A stretch of DNA of 64,000 nucleotides, taken from Polytrichum commune. Its lineage: Eukaryota > Streptophyta > Polytrichopsida > Polytrichales > Polytrichaceae. Made by a program: the position numbers and the translations under genes. The DNA is taken from contig OX485805.1 of NCBI GenBank assembly GCA_950295325.1, positions 34,089,501 through 34,153,500 of the forward strand, read 5' to 3'. The notes beneath the pieces are model-generated. The model was not told the DNA's origin. It made no database searches and saw only the letters and a program-made list of their open reading frames with translations. Below, piece by piece: positions 34,106-43,353 of the stretch (its first letter is position 1; each line of letters opens with the position of its first letter).

Positions 34106-35420
34106 TGACCCTAGTATCGTCCAGGGATTCTGTGAAGTGTAGGAGGTCTAAAACTCTCCGTACCTGCTTATTTCCTCTTCCTTAGCCAAATTTCCGGAAA
34201 TCCTAATTTCCGGATATTTGGTTTTTGGGGACATTCTTAGCCTTTTTCCGGAGTGTGCCTCTCCGGATGTTATTTCTAGGTCCTCTTTATAATACTTACC
34301 CACCCCTTTGCGTCTACCCTCTAGAATAGGTGGTTTCTTCCGGTGAAGACGTCCTTGGTAAGATTAGAATCCGGAAACTCCCTCACAACCAATCCGGATT
34401 GATCAGGTCCGTCCTGGCAGGTCACGCAGAGAGATCCGGATTGTTTCTTGAGACCACAGTGACCAGAAGAGTCCGGATTCCGACCGGAGATCTTACTCGA
34501 CGGGATGAGTTGGTGACCCGTACCACTTTCCGGATTGTCCCGTCCACCGGTGAGGAGACCCCTTCAGAAGATCAGATCAGTCCGGAACCCTTCCGGACCT
34601 TTGCCTAATCCTCCCCACGGCTATCTCACCGGGACGTTACCTAGACATCCGGAACCATGAGGATCTCTTCCTACTACACTCCGGAGGTGGCCTCCAATCC
34701 GGAATCCTTACTGATCCAGACCTCTCCTTCCCCGTCCGACGGATCTGTCCGGCTACCTCTACCTTGGATTCTACTCAATCTGAGCTAACTGGGCGATCTG
34801 TTCCACCAATCCGGATAGGTCCGTCTAAGGACGCTGGGACCTCTTCAGAATATCAGATTGGCGTAAGTCCGGATCCCTTCCGGATCTCACCCAATCTTCC
34901 CAGCGGCTATCCCACCTAGACGTTACCCAACCCACCGGATTAGTGAGGTTTCCCTCCCACTATACTCAGAGAGGATCTACAAGGCGATAACCGGATCTGA
35001 TCCGGGTCTCCTCTCTCATGTCCTATCCGGAACTCCTATCCCTCATGCTCTTTCTCTTTCTTCCACTAGCAATCTCCGGATCATTCACGCAAACATCAAT
35101 CAAGAGAAGTGAAGGAGTGAGAGGTAAAGACATTTATTCAGAATAGGAGTAATCGCAATACAACAATTGAGAAGGAACCCTTCTCAAGCTCCTTATTCAG
35201 CCTTAAGTAGAGGCTCAAAAATCCCTAAACTGAGGGCGGCGGCCCAAGCGGCCGCCGCTTAAGAAAACCCTAACTACACCCGGTTTCCCGGATTTCCCGG
35301 ATCCAAATCTGGGTTTTCCGCTGACACTACCAAGGGAAAATTTTATTAATCGCCTTCAAAAACTCCTAAGTCCTACCTGCCTACCTTTATTCTGCCTAAC
35401 TAATCTAGCTACTCTCCTAA
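34106..35420. repeat. TCCGGA-rich noncoding block
   Basis: About 1.3 kb with TCCGGA or CCGGA every few dozen bases (dense at 34185-34610 and 34680-35030). No long frame. It lies downstream of the 683-codon minus-strand ORF and could be its 3' region. A GGATTTCCCGGATCC word lies at about 35285-35305, and a GCGGCGGCCCAAGCGGCCGCCGC inverted block at 35234-35260. Confidence 0.6.
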
Positions 35421-37472
35421 CTAAGAAGACCGGTGCTTCTTCGGAGCTAATCCCTCCTTTGAGTGACTCCCTAACCCGCTGACGGCGGATGAGCCCCCTG
35501 CCGGCGATGCCTTCTGCAGCCGCGTGAGCATCCTCCTCATGTTCGGAGACGGAGCAACCTCGTCCTCCGAATCCGCTGCCCTCTCGGTCCGTGGGGTAGC
35601 GGTCCCTGGGGTTCCGGAAGCTGTCCCCATCCGGATGCTTCGGACTGGAGAAGGATCGCTACCGGTGCCCTGCTCCGGATTCCGCCCGCCCGAGATCGAA
35701 GCCGTCCGCGGATCCCTGTTGGAGGCCGCCCTTGAGGGTGGCGGAGGAAAGGGACTCACCATTTGGCAGTCCCGTGGAGACGATGGCGAGGCGTGGGTCA
35801 TAGGGGCCTTGCCCCTACTCGGAGTTGCCTCCCGGTCGGAAGTCTGGTGCTGGATCGGCGTCCTAGCCTTATCCGGAGTCCGGGACCTATCCGAGTTCCG
35901 CGGCACAGGGGACTGGCCCCTTCCGGATCGGACCGACCCGGTGCTTTTCCGCCTCACCTGGGGAGAACGGACCCTTTCCAGAGCCCCTCCGGAACTACCA
36001 GGCTGAGAGCCGCCTCCTTGCTGGCTGGGTCCTGCAGAGGCCGGCGGATTCTGAACCAGGGCTACTTCACCAACCACCTCGTAGAGGGTTCCAGTTGGTG
36101 ACCCTGGCGGACCCGGATAGAGCACCCTCCGCGGTGTTCCGCTTGGCGGGACCACCCTCTGGATTTCCGCCAGGAGATCCTTCATCGTTCGTGAATACTT
36201 CACGAGGATGGGGAGGGTCTGCCTGGCGGAAGCGGGATCTCCGGACTCCATCATCTGGTCGTAGAGATGTGCCTTGTTAACGATCTCCGCCATATGACTC
36301 ACCAGTTTCCGGATCCGGCTGAAGAGCATTGCCTGCTCCGCATGGTACTTCCGGATCTCCTCGCTCTTCTGACTCAGCTCCTGAGTCATGGCCGCTACCT
36401 GTGCGGTGAGGTGGGCGTTCTCCGTCTTGGCCTGCTCCAGCTCCTTCCGGTCCACCCTCTTTGCCAATTCCCGGAGAATGTTTCCGGGTCTGCAGTCGTC
36501 CAGAGCATGGTTCGCCCCCCTGACGATGTGCTCCAGTCGGTAATACTGGGTCTTCAGGTCCTCCATGCCCTCCTGGAACCGTTTGAACGGATTCTCCGGA
36601 AAGTCCCAAGCGGATAGGTCCACATTCCGCCATGGGGTCTCCCGTCTGGGTCCGGCTTCCGGATGTTGGTGAGGGGGAGGAGGAGAGAGTGGCCTCGAGA
36701 CGGTTGGCGGCGGGCTTCCGGGTGACGAGGGAGGTGCTTCCGGAAGAATAGGGTCGCTGGAGGTCTCCGTCTCGACGTCTCCGGCTTCCGGAAGCAGCTT
36801 GTAGGTGACCTCATCCGCCGCTATTGTGAGCAGGTCCTCCTCCTCTGCCGTGATGCAGTCGAAATGCTGGTAAAGGTGCAAAATGAAGGGGGAGAGGAAG
36901 GAGGGTTTCCGGCCAATATGGGGGAGGGCCCGCCCCACTATCTCCTGGATAATCAGCCCCCAGTTCACCGGCCGGACTCCGGACATGGCACCGAACAGCG
37001 TGTTAGCCATGGTAAGGCTAATCCGCTTCGGCTTGTCCGGGTTAAGGATAGGCAGGAGGAATTCCAATACCCTCCTCTCTCTTAGGTTCCGGCAGTTCCC
37101 GGGGTGGAAGCCGTCCTTCGGATCCGCGTCCCCTCTAAATTTTCCGGCGAACAAGCCGTCGCGGCGGCCGGCCCATCCTTCTGTAATCCCCCGAGGAAAC
37201 CCGTAGACCCTGTTCCAAATATCCGGAGTCCAGTGTTCCGGATCTCTCCTCTTTGTCCCTAACCACTGATTTCCCCTCTCAAACTTAAACTCTCGGAGGG
37301 TATCTTCGGCTCGGAGGTTCCAGGGTTTGGCTAGCAACCCCGCGCAGCCCATAACCCGGAGATCCTCCGCGAGCTCCTGTAGCTCCCTATCTTCCCTCGG
37401 AATTGCAGGGATGAGGGCTTTGAGCGGAACTGGGATAGGTTCCCTCTGATCCTCTTCCCGTGCTTCCGGCAT
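35421..37472 (-). CDS. Uncharacterised 683-residue protein, Pro/Ser/Arg-rich C-half
   Basis: Open from ATG 37472 to a stop at 35421 on the minus strand. Residues 1-230 look folded: GNQWLGTKRRDPEHWTPDIWNRVYGF, GFHPGNCRNLRERRVLEFLLPI, then TMANTLFGAMSGVRPVNWGLIIQEIV and FLSPFILHLYQHFDC. This order loosely recalls the ATHILA ORF-1/plant-transposon-protein group (a Trp-Gly block followed by a helical LSPF.L.LY block). A Pro-rich linker (240-285) follows, then a coiled-coil-like stretch (about 300-430, ELAKRVDRKELEQAKTENAH) and a long Ser/Pro/Arg/Gly-rich tail with SRTPDKARTP- and SPSSPRD-type words. No gag, protease or polymerase motif is visible and no LTRs flank it. Probably a mobile-element-derived or lineage-specific gene; intact by eye. 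Confidence 0.55.
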   Translation of the reverse strand: MPEAREEDQREPIPVPLKALIPAIPREDRELQELAEDLRVMGCAGLLAKPWNLRAEDTLREFKFERGNQWLGTKRRDPEHWTPDIWNRVYGFPRGITEGWAGRRDGLFAGKFRGDADPKDGFHPGNCRNLRERRVLEFLLPILNPDKPKRISLTMANTLFGAMSGVRPVNWGLIIQEIVGRALPHIGRKPSFLSPFILHLYQHFDCITAEEEDLLTIAADEVTYKLLPEAGDVETETSSDPILPEAPPSSPGSPPPTVSRPLSPPPPHQHPEAGPRRETPWRNVDLSAWDFPENPFKRFQEGMEDLKTQYYRLEHIVRGANHALDDCRPGNILRELAKRVDRKELEQAKTENAHLTAQVAAMTQELSQKSEEIRKYHAEQAMLFSRIRKLVSHMAEIVNKAHLYDQMMESGDPASARQTLPILVKYSRTMKDLLAEIQRVVPPSGTPRRVLYPGPPGSPTGTLYEVVGEVALVQNPPASAGPSQQGGGSQPGSSGGALERVRSPQVRRKSTGSVRSGRGQSPVPRNSDRSRTPDKARTPIQHQTSDREATPSRGKAPMTHASPSSPRDCQMVSPFPPPPSRAASNRDPRTASISGGRNPEQGTGSDPSPVRSIRMGTASGTPGTATPRTERAADSEDEVAPSPNMRRMLTRLQKASPAGGSSAVSGLGSHSKEGLAPKKHRSS

Positions 37473-38085
37473 TTTCCTCTTCTCTCAGTTTCCGGCTCAA
37501 CCACGGAAACTCCCTCTCTTCCGGATTCCTTCCCTTCTGTCTAATTGCCACAGAGTCCCGGCAAGCCCACTGCCGGTGACTGAAAAGTGCAGAGTCCCAG
37601 CAATCCCACTGCTGGCGGCTCGAAAGAATTAACACCTCACCACTCGTTCTCTCAACAGGTTGCCCTTTTCAGAAAAAAATGGGAGGGAGAAGGAAGGGAC
37701 CCTTAAATATCCCTCCTCCCTCTTCCTTCCCATGTTACCGTTTGGTTTAACGGAAAACGGTTACCAACCGTTTTCCGGCGGTTCTCTCCAACGGTTTTAC
37801 TAACATTTTTACCAACGGCTTTCTTTTCCCCCAACCGTCATAAGGCCCGTTATAACCGCCACTTCCGGGCCGTTGGGTAATCTTGGTGCGTCCGTTACTT
37901 GGTCCGGACCAATGGTTTGGACCATGATTACATGGTCCGCCCATTCTATTTGACGGACCGGTCATAGTACTTATTTAGAGTGGTTTTATCGCACGAGGCG
38001 GGGTTAGAATACTCTATTTCCTGGTACAATTAATTTTGTCCTAAGAGACCCTATTATCTTCAGATAAGCAAGGTAAAATACGGAA
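37473..38085. other. Upstream region of the 683-codon ORF
   Basis: No gene seen. Two direct copies of a ~33-base block containing CAGAGTCCC(G/A)GCAA(G/T)CCCACTGC lie at 37552-37575 and 37591-37615. Further right, AACGGTTTTCCGGCGG- and ACCAACGGC-type words recur (37740-37830). The minus-strand promoter of the 683-codon ORF would be here, but I see no convincing TATA box. Confidence 0.4.
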
Positions 38086-38091
38086 ATTGAA

Positions 38092-38122
38092 TCCGTATTT
38101 CCGTATTTCCGTATTTCCGTCG
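38092..38122. repeat. Ten-base tandem repeat
   Basis: Three to four copies of CCGTATTT in a 9-10 base register, at the point where the minus-strand coding similarity of the next feature fades. Confidence 0.7.
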
Positions 38123-38149
38123 AATTTGGACTCCCACACCTATGAGTTG

Positions 38150-38528
38150 GATTCACTTTGGAATGTACGAGTGATTCCAATATAACAACTCCAACGTCGT
38201 CGGTGCCAAGGGGATTTTCATCAATGCAATCTTGTGGATGTGTGTTACGACAAATACCCTCCGCCACAGCAACTCCATTGTCATTAACAAGTACCACATC
38301 CAAATTCACCCATGATGCTCGTGAAAGCCCCGCACATTCCACAATAGGGCAAGAAGGGGCAGATGGCGAAGGACTCCCCAAGTCACCTTCATCTGCACTG
38401 TCATCAAAACTATCATCCCCGACAATGTCTAGCTCATCCCCAGACGTAGATTGGGTGTTGCCCATGTCGTCAGAGAAGGAATCCCCTCTTCCACCAACTC
38501 CCTCCATTGCGCCTGCACACATGCACAT
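38150..38528 (-). pseudogene. Gene fragment resembling a plant CACTA-type transposase C-terminus
   Basis: On the minus strand an acidic Ser/Asp-rich segment (DDMGNTQSTSGDELDIVGDDSFDDSADEGD) leads into SRASWVNLDVVLVNDNGVAVAEGICRNTHPQDCIDENPLGTDDVGVVI, quoted here in parts: VVLVNDNGVAVAEG, THPQDCIDENPLG and TDDVGVVILESLV. The order (a 'VA.G' strand, a polar 'T.P', then 'PLG.D...V') recalls the C-terminal domain of the plant Ptta/En-Spm transposase family. The frame continues into the 10-base repeat without similarity, so the end is probably lost or spliced near 38150. The beginning is uncertain; the palindrome array on its upstream side may be an intron. Only a fragment is supported. Confidence 0.4.
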
Positions 38529-38697
38529 GAAACCTCAACACACATGGAAATAATGTAAAGGTCCAAAAAAATCAAATATCGGAAAATGCAAGACACCATG
38601 ATCAATGGGGACACCGAGGATGAAGACATTTCCAACACAACTACAATGTGAACTCCCAACACTGTACGCAAGTCCAAAAAAAGTTCCAGAAAATATT

Positions 38698-39040
38698 TTG
38701 GTGGGGGTTTGGGTCGTCCGGCCCAAACCTCATAAGGGTCATACTGAAACCCTAACACTCTGGGTAGGGATTTGGGTTGACCGACCCAAACCACACAAGG
38801 GTCAGACTGAACCCCTAACACATTGGGATAGGGGTTTGGGTCGACCGACCCAAACCTCACAAGGGTACATCCACCCACACCAGGTAGGGGTTTGGGTCGG
38901 TCGAACCAAACCTGATAAGGGTCCAAAAAAAATTGAACACACAGGGGTAGGGGTTTGGGTCGACCGACCCAAACTTCATAAGGGTACATCCACCCACACC
39001 AGGTAGGGGTTTGGGTCGGTCGACCCAAGCCTGATAAGGG
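38698..39040. repeat. Palindrome array, left part
   Basis: Units of about 55-65 bases, each centred on TTTGGGTCGNNCGACCCAAA (spacer AC or GT). Two tail types tend to alternate: one with AAGGGTACATCCACCCACACC, one with AAGGGTC..AAAAAATTGAACACA (described, not quoted in full). Six centres are visible here (about 38708, 38767, 38828, 38889, 38950, 39009). The first and the one at 38889 are imperfect. The array continues after G4. Confidence 0.9.
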
Positions 39041-40116
39041 TGTCACCAAAAAGCCTCCACCTTTCAATTTCGTCCTAGCCCGAATGGAGAAGTTTATAAT
39101 GACATGTAGAGATTTCTCTCTTTGTAACACAATGTATGATTCCAATCTATCGTTGGAATATACGCAACTTAGCCAAGTCTATACTATGTCTTCTTACATT
39201 CCTTAATCTCGAAGTTTGGAAGTTTGGAAGTTTGGACATAGTCTCGGTTTTTTGGCTCTCAAAAATTCATATGAAGTCCAAAAAATGAGTTCTTGGTATC
39301 CATGGATAGGTAATGAAGTCCTCTACATGAATATGCAATAATATTCTACTGCCACAAAGTATATGGTCGCAATTCTACGCTGTTCCCTTTGAATCTACAC
39401 TTTTTCACTAGTTTTTGGAAGTTTGGACATAGTCTCGGTTTTTTGGCTCTCAAAAATTCATATGAAGTCCAACAAAACTAAATGCTCCAATAAGAGACTT
39501 TGCACATCCGCATAAGTATAAGGCTAATCAATGTAAATCCAAGTATTCAAACAAAGCCATAAATTGAACTTTAAATCATTCACGCCCAACTATTACTAAC
39601 AAGAGGTCAAGCCCTCTTCAAGGCCAACTAGCCTTGGCTCCTAACCTTACATCCATGCACACACACGTGCTCCTATCTTGCTTCCCACGCACCCACACTT
39701 ATAACACGTGGAGTGCCAAAGAGCACGAAGGAAAGAGAGGATGAATGAGGGGAGAATGAGGGATTATATAGTGAGTTTGAGGGGATGAGCACCCTCAAGG
39801 CTCACGATAAGCCCTCGAGATTTCCTCCTACTTTGTAGGCTCTTATCCTATCTCCTAAGCCTTCCTCCCTCAAATGATCAACAAAGATCCTAATTCAAAC
39901 ATTTAACTAACCTTGGTTTTCTACCTACCACACTTTACCAAGGTTTGTCCTTCTCCTACTTAAATTCACTCCACAAAAGCCTAATGATTCAAACTAAGCT
40001 TTCTTCAAGCTTCACTCTTTTTATATTTTTGTGAATAATCATAAATCACCAAAACACCACTTTGTAATGTTTTACAAGTGTTAACAACCAATGTGGGCAT
40101 CAATTTTGGGCTCACA
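39041..40116 (-). repeat. 3' LTR of G4
   Basis: TGTCACC...CTCACA on the plus strand. It contains two copies of a GTTTGGACATAGTCTCGG... block (about 39230-39275 and 39421-39468). The next bases inside, ATTGGCGACCATCTGGGACC, are not purine-rich. Confidence 0.93.
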
Positions 40117-43100
40117 TTATTGGCGACCATCTGGGACCGACTCCTAGAATGTCTTGGTTGAAGTCAAGTCGTTTTCATGTGGGAAATTGCTTGCACCTAC
40201 TTTCGGCCGTTCGCGTCGGGAAGCTTTGTCCGTTGAGTGTCTCCAATTGCACCGAGTTATTAGACCATGTATTCGCCACAATGTAAGGACCTAACCAAAC
40301 CGCATCAAACTTCCCCGGAAAATCATTTTTCTTCCCGTCTTGAAGCATAACCAACATTCCTCTCTCTAATGCTCTCTTCTTGTGACGCTTATAAAAAATA
40401 ACCTTCCTTCATCTTTGGATTGCCTCCATGTGTTGAGCTGCCCTCCGCCTCTTCTTATCCAACTCCTCTAGATTCTCTAGCCTATTTCTCAAAGACTCAT
40501 TGTCGTTGAGGCGTGTCCCTATTGCAACCCTTAATGACTCTACCTCAAATTCAATAGGAAGTGTAGCCTCAATACCGTACACCAAAGAAAACGGAGTTGC
40601 TTGTGTTGTCACCTTGTAAGTTGTCCGATAAGCCCACAAAGCCGCGTTTAGCTTTACGTCCCAATCTCTCTTTGAGTCGATGACCGTCTTGCGTAAAATG
40701 CCGACTAGAATTCCGTTCACTCGCTCGGTTTGGCCATTAGTTTGAGGGTGATAGGGAGTTGTCTTCCTATGGTCGATTTTAAACCTTTGAGTCATCTCGG
40801 AAATGAGGTCATTAAGAAAATGAGTTCCTCTATCACTAACTAGAATCTTTGGGACCCCAAACCTAGTAATGATATTTTCGTACATGAATGTAGCGGCATG
40901 TGCGGCCGTGTCAGTTTTGACCGCCTTAGCCTCCGCCCATTTAGTCAAATACTCAGTAGCTACAACAATGTAGGCCATCCCCCTCGAAGAGTGGGGATGG
41001 ACCTCCCCTACATAATCTATTCCCCATTTCTCAAAGGGAACTAGTGGTAATGAAATGTGTAATGGCATCTCCATCGTAAGGTCATTTCTAGCGTACCTTT
41101 GGCAAGCATCACACCTTTTAACATAGTCGTGTGAATCCTGGAATAATGTAGGCCAAAAGTAACCCGCTCTAAGGATTTTCTGGCCGGTAAGTTGGCCAGA
41201 AAAATGTCCTCCACAAACACTATCATGACATGCCTCTAGAATATCCGAAACCTCTACTTGCGATACACATCTTATCAAGATGGTATCCGCTCCTCTCCTG
41301 AATAATCTATTGCCTATCACGGCAAAGTGCCTACTATTGACTCTAACCTTTCTTTTCTCCTCCTTGGTCCATTCGGATGGTAATTGTTGAGTGGTCAAGA
41401 ATTCTACAATTCCGGCATACCAATCTGGTGTGGACGTGACTACAAATAATCTATCATCAATGAGGCTATCGTCTATTGGCGTAGTGCCCATCTCCTCCGA
41501 CAATCTAGACAAGTGGTCGGCTTGTAAATGCATGCGACCCGGTTTATATTCCACCATGTAATCAAACTCTTCAAGTAACAAAACCCACCTAGCCAACCTT
41601 CCACTCAACTCCGGTTTGTTGACCAAATACTTAATGGCCATGTGGTCCACAAAAAATACTACCGGATTACAAATAAGATAGTGCCTAAACTTCTTGACCG
41701 AAAATACCATGGCTAGACACTCTCTCTCCGTAGTGGAGTAATTCCTCTCCGCGGAAGTCAATTACTTACTAGCGTAAGCTACGGGTAGATCCTTCCCCTT
41801 CTCTCCCATAGATTGACACAAGGCACTACCGACCGCTACATTGCTGGCATCACAATACACATGAAAAGGCTTTTCCCAATCCGGGGGCCTTAAGACGGGA
41901 TAAGTGCTCAATTTGGACCTCAACTCAACAAAGGTTTTTTGGCTCTCATCCGTCCAAACAAATCTAACATCCTTCTTGAGCAATTGAGTGATAGGGACCG
42001 CTATCTTTGCAAAATCCGGAATCAACTCCCTATATCACCCCACATGACCTAACAATTTCGAAATCCCCTTGGCATTTTTCGGAGTTTCTAACCCATCAAT
42101 GACCGCGATCTTGTCGGGATCCGATTCTCTCCCATTTTCACTCACAACATAACCCAACAAAACTCCCCTTTGTACCCTTAGAAATGTCTTGTCCGGGTTT
42201 AATGCCAACCGCATTTGCCTACATCTAATTAAGGCCTCTCTCACACAATGCACATGCTCCTTAGTACTAGATTGGGTACTAAAATCATCAATATAAACCG
42301 TCATGGATTTGAAGAGCAAGTCGCTGAAGATATACATGACTAGTCGTTGGAACGTTGCCGGTGCGTTGCATAAACCAAATGGCATCACCACCCATATAAA
42401 AGTCCCCCAAGGTGTTGTAAATGCCGTCTTGTGCAAATCCGCTAGTGCTATGGCTACTTGGTTGTAGCCGGCGTATCCATCCATGAATGTGTACCTCTCA
42501 TGACCCCCTACCTCCTCTAACAACAAGGTAATGAACGGCAAAGGAAAGTGATCCTTTTGCGTACAATCATTGAGCTTCCTATAGTCTACACAAACTCTAA
42601 GCTTCCCATTTTTCTTTTTTACTAACACCATAGGAGAAACCCAATCCGTAATTTCTACCGGCTTTATAAACCCAGCCTGCAACAACCTCTCTAATTCTGC
42701 CTTGACCAATAATTGCAATCTAGGATTCATCCTTTTTTTTTGTCTCACCGGTTTAGAGCCCGGAACTAACGGAATACGATGCTCAACCATCTCTCTAGGA
42801 ATCCCCTTGAGCTCATCATATGACCAAGCAAAGGTATCACTAAACTCATCTATCAAGTCGCTATACTCCTTAATCTTCTTTTTATCGAGTTTAGAGCCCA
42901 TCTTCATTGGTCTAACTTTCCCATCCTTCATTTTGACGTCCACAAACTTCCAATCTTCTTCGACCAGTCGTGTTTGTTCCTCGGTATCTCTATACCAATC
43001 GTTGGGTACATTAGGGTAGTCTTTGACATCATGACCCACTATAATGCCCGTAGAAGTAGTTTTAAAATGCAAAGCGGCCTCTAATTTTGAGAGTTCTAAC

Positions 43101-43350
43101 ATGGCCTCCTCATCTTGAGTCCCATCTACATGTACCAAACTCACATCACTCAACTCAATATCATCTAACCATGGAGTGAGTCCTCCCTTCACCCATTCCT
43201 CCTCCGTGAGAACCTCACACGGTTCTAAGGACAAATAATCTTCTCTAGACACCCTATCTTGGAGGATACAACTATGAGTCATCATCATGACGTCGCTAAT
43301 GGACTCCGTGTATTGCCTTGACCAATGTATAAATCCCCATCAACATCTTG
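40117..43350 (-). pseudogene. G4 pol: RT, RNase H, integrase with nonsense codons
   Basis: RT motifs: VCVDYRKLNDCTQKDHFPLPF and the YIDD box (MTVYIDDFSTQSS). RNase H: FHVYCDASNVAVGSALCQ. Integrase zinc finger: GGHFSGQLTGQK ... RCDACQRY. Integrase core: WGIDYVGEV, VSDRGTHF and NGQTERVNG. The end is DFPGKFDAVWLGPYIV. Stops: TGA near 42033 after LLGHVG (Trp expected before YRE), TAA near 41762 after YASK (Gln expected before LTSAERNY), and TGA near 40406 after EAIQR (Arg expected). A frameshift near 43300 separates this part from gag-protease. Each stop can be explained by a single C-to-T or G-to-A change. Catalytic residues otherwise look intact. Confidence 0.88.
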
Positions 43351-43353
43351 ATT

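Noticed and set aside
35524-37206. Long plus-strand ORFs opposite the 683-codon gene
   Set aside because: GC-rich composition opens the antisense frames. Their translations are low-complexity shadows of the minus-strand gene.
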